From the NCBI RefSeq assembly GCF_012034245.1, contig NZ_JAATEO010000017.1:1-64000 (forward strand): a stretch of DNA of 64,000 nt. Reading direction: 5' to 3'. Numbering within the stretch: the stretch's first letter is position 1; each line of letters begins with the position of its first letter. Positions 63,467-64,000 of the stretch are shown here, piece by piece. The notes beneath the pieces were generated by a model, which did no database searches, had not been told where the DNA came from, and worked only from the letters and a program-made list of their open reading frames with translations. The translations under genes were made by a program, and so were the position numbers. The DNA is from Micromonospora thermarum (GTDB lineage: Bacteria; Actinomycetota; Actinomycetes; Mycobacteriales; Micromonosporaceae).

Positions 63467-63501
63467 CCGGTCGCCCCCGCGACCCGCACGGGGGCGACCG
63501 G
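63467..63501. terminator. Bidirectional hairpin terminator
   Basis: A 13-bp stem (CCGGTCGCCCCCG and complement) with a 9-nt loop separates the convergent acyl-CoA dehydrogenase and M23 peptidase genes. Confidence 0.78.
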
Positions 63502-63509
63502 ACGCCGGG

Positions 63510-64000
63510 TCAGCAGCGCGGCACGTTCGGGATGTACCCGTCGTGGCCGGTGTAGACGTACGCGTCGGCGATGTACCGGCCGGTGCCGATCCGGTCCCAG
63601 ATGGAGCTGGTGCCGTACGTGCCGGTGACGGTGGTGCCGCTGGTCTGGCAGTAGATGGTGACGGTGGTGCCGTCGGCGACGGTGCCGACCGCGTCGTACC
63701 CGGTGCCGGGGCCGGAACGGACGGTGAGCGGGGTGCCGCTGGTGTTGACGGTTCCGGTCGCGGTGCTGCCACCACAGCCGTTGTCGCTGGTGTACGTCTT
63801 CGTGCCCCAGTAGAGGGCCAGGGCGCCGTTGAAACGGACCTGGATGTCGCTGCCATTGAGCCGCTGCTCGTAGTGCAGGTGCGGGCCGGTGGAGCCGCCG
63901 GTGCTGCCGACCCAGCCGATGATCCGGCCGTAGCCGACGGTCTGCCCGACGGAGACGTTGAAGCCGTTGAGGTGCGCGTAGTAGGTGCTGTAGCCGTTGC
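63510..64000 (-). CDS. M23 metallopeptidase with C-terminal SH3b-like domain (5' end beyond window)
   Basis: The visible part reads [20 protein letters not shown] and [16 protein letters not shown], an M23/LytM endopeptidase with the HLH zinc motif. A C-terminal bacterial SH3-type domain follows ([20 protein letters not shown], then [20 protein letters not shown]). It should cut peptidoglycan cross-bridges outside the cell. The N terminus, including the first zinc His and the signal peptide, lies past the window end. Unlike the M23 fragment at 9231 it looks intact. Confidence 0.88.
   Translation of the reverse strand, partial: NGYSTYYAHLNGFNVSVGQTVGYGRIIGWVGSTGGSTGPHLHYEQRLNGSDIQVRFNGALALYWGTKTYTSDNGCGGSTATGTVNTSGTPLTVRSGPGTGYDAVGTVADGTTVTIYCQTSGTTVTGTYGTSSIWDRIGTGRYIADAYVYTGHDGYIPNVPRC

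Overview
The window is about 72% GC actinobacterial DNA with dense, often 1-4 nt overlapping genes, frequent GTG starts, and many secreted proteins with Tat/Sec leaders and ricin-type (beta-trefoil) lectin tails. The gene content (mce operon with an Mkl-type ATPase, SigD/RsdA pair, AfsR-like BTAD regulator, DUF2267 proteins, zinc-independent bL36) fits a soil actinomycete, most likely Micromonosporaceae (Micromonospora-like). This is inferred from protein style, not from a database match. I see no rRNA, tRNA, CRISPR array, integrase or insertion sequence.

Layout. (1) 0.1-9.0 kb: a membrane M48 metallopeptidase carrying an FtsX-like extracellular domain; a Tat-lipoprotein class V aminotransferase; then a TetR / diacylglycerol kinase / AGPS-like flavoenzyme / GlpD cluster with the same four families as M. 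tuberculosis Rv2249c-Rv2252. (2) 9-25 kb: mostly secreted or cell-surface proteins (EEP phosphatase-like, GH64 glucanase, chitinase remnant, S1 protease, an S8-protease relative without a catalytic domain) with small regulators and DUF2267 proteins. (3) 25-36 kb: a large AfsR-like regulator, alpha/beta hydrolase, PQQ-type sugar dehydrogenase, a PP2C/HATPase/STAS partner-switching set, a GH16 glucanase, and a lone zinc-independent bL36. (4) 36-52 kb: SigD and its anti-sigma RsdA, divergent from a complete mce operon (Mkl ATPase, two YrbE permeases, MceA-F, two Mce-associated proteins) followed by an acyl-CoA synthetase. (5) 52-64 kb: metallophosphoesterase, XRE regulator with two small downstream genes, MFS transporter, and an alcohol/aldehyde dehydrogenase plus acyl-CoA dehydrogenase block around a TetR repressor with two matching operators.

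How genes work together. The mce system probably imports lipid or sterol substrates, which the adjacent FadD could activate. The 58-63 kb dehydrogenases look like a fatty alcohol/aldehyde/acyl-CoA oxidation set under one TetR. The GH64 and GH16 beta-1,3-glucanases share a GAGAGCGCTCTC palindrome and are probably one LacI-type regulon.

A striking feature is the number of broken genes. I find deletion scars or frameshifts in a cyclophilin (with an abutting hydrolase tail), a golvesin-like/M23 chimera, a chitinase tail abutting a sirtuin tail, DUF3626, a MarR, a SnoaL-like gene, a LuxR tail, an HD hydrolase and an acyl-CoA dehydrogenase. Several breaks are precise internal deletions, which suggests genome erosion; the single-base breaks in homopolymers could instead be sequence errors.
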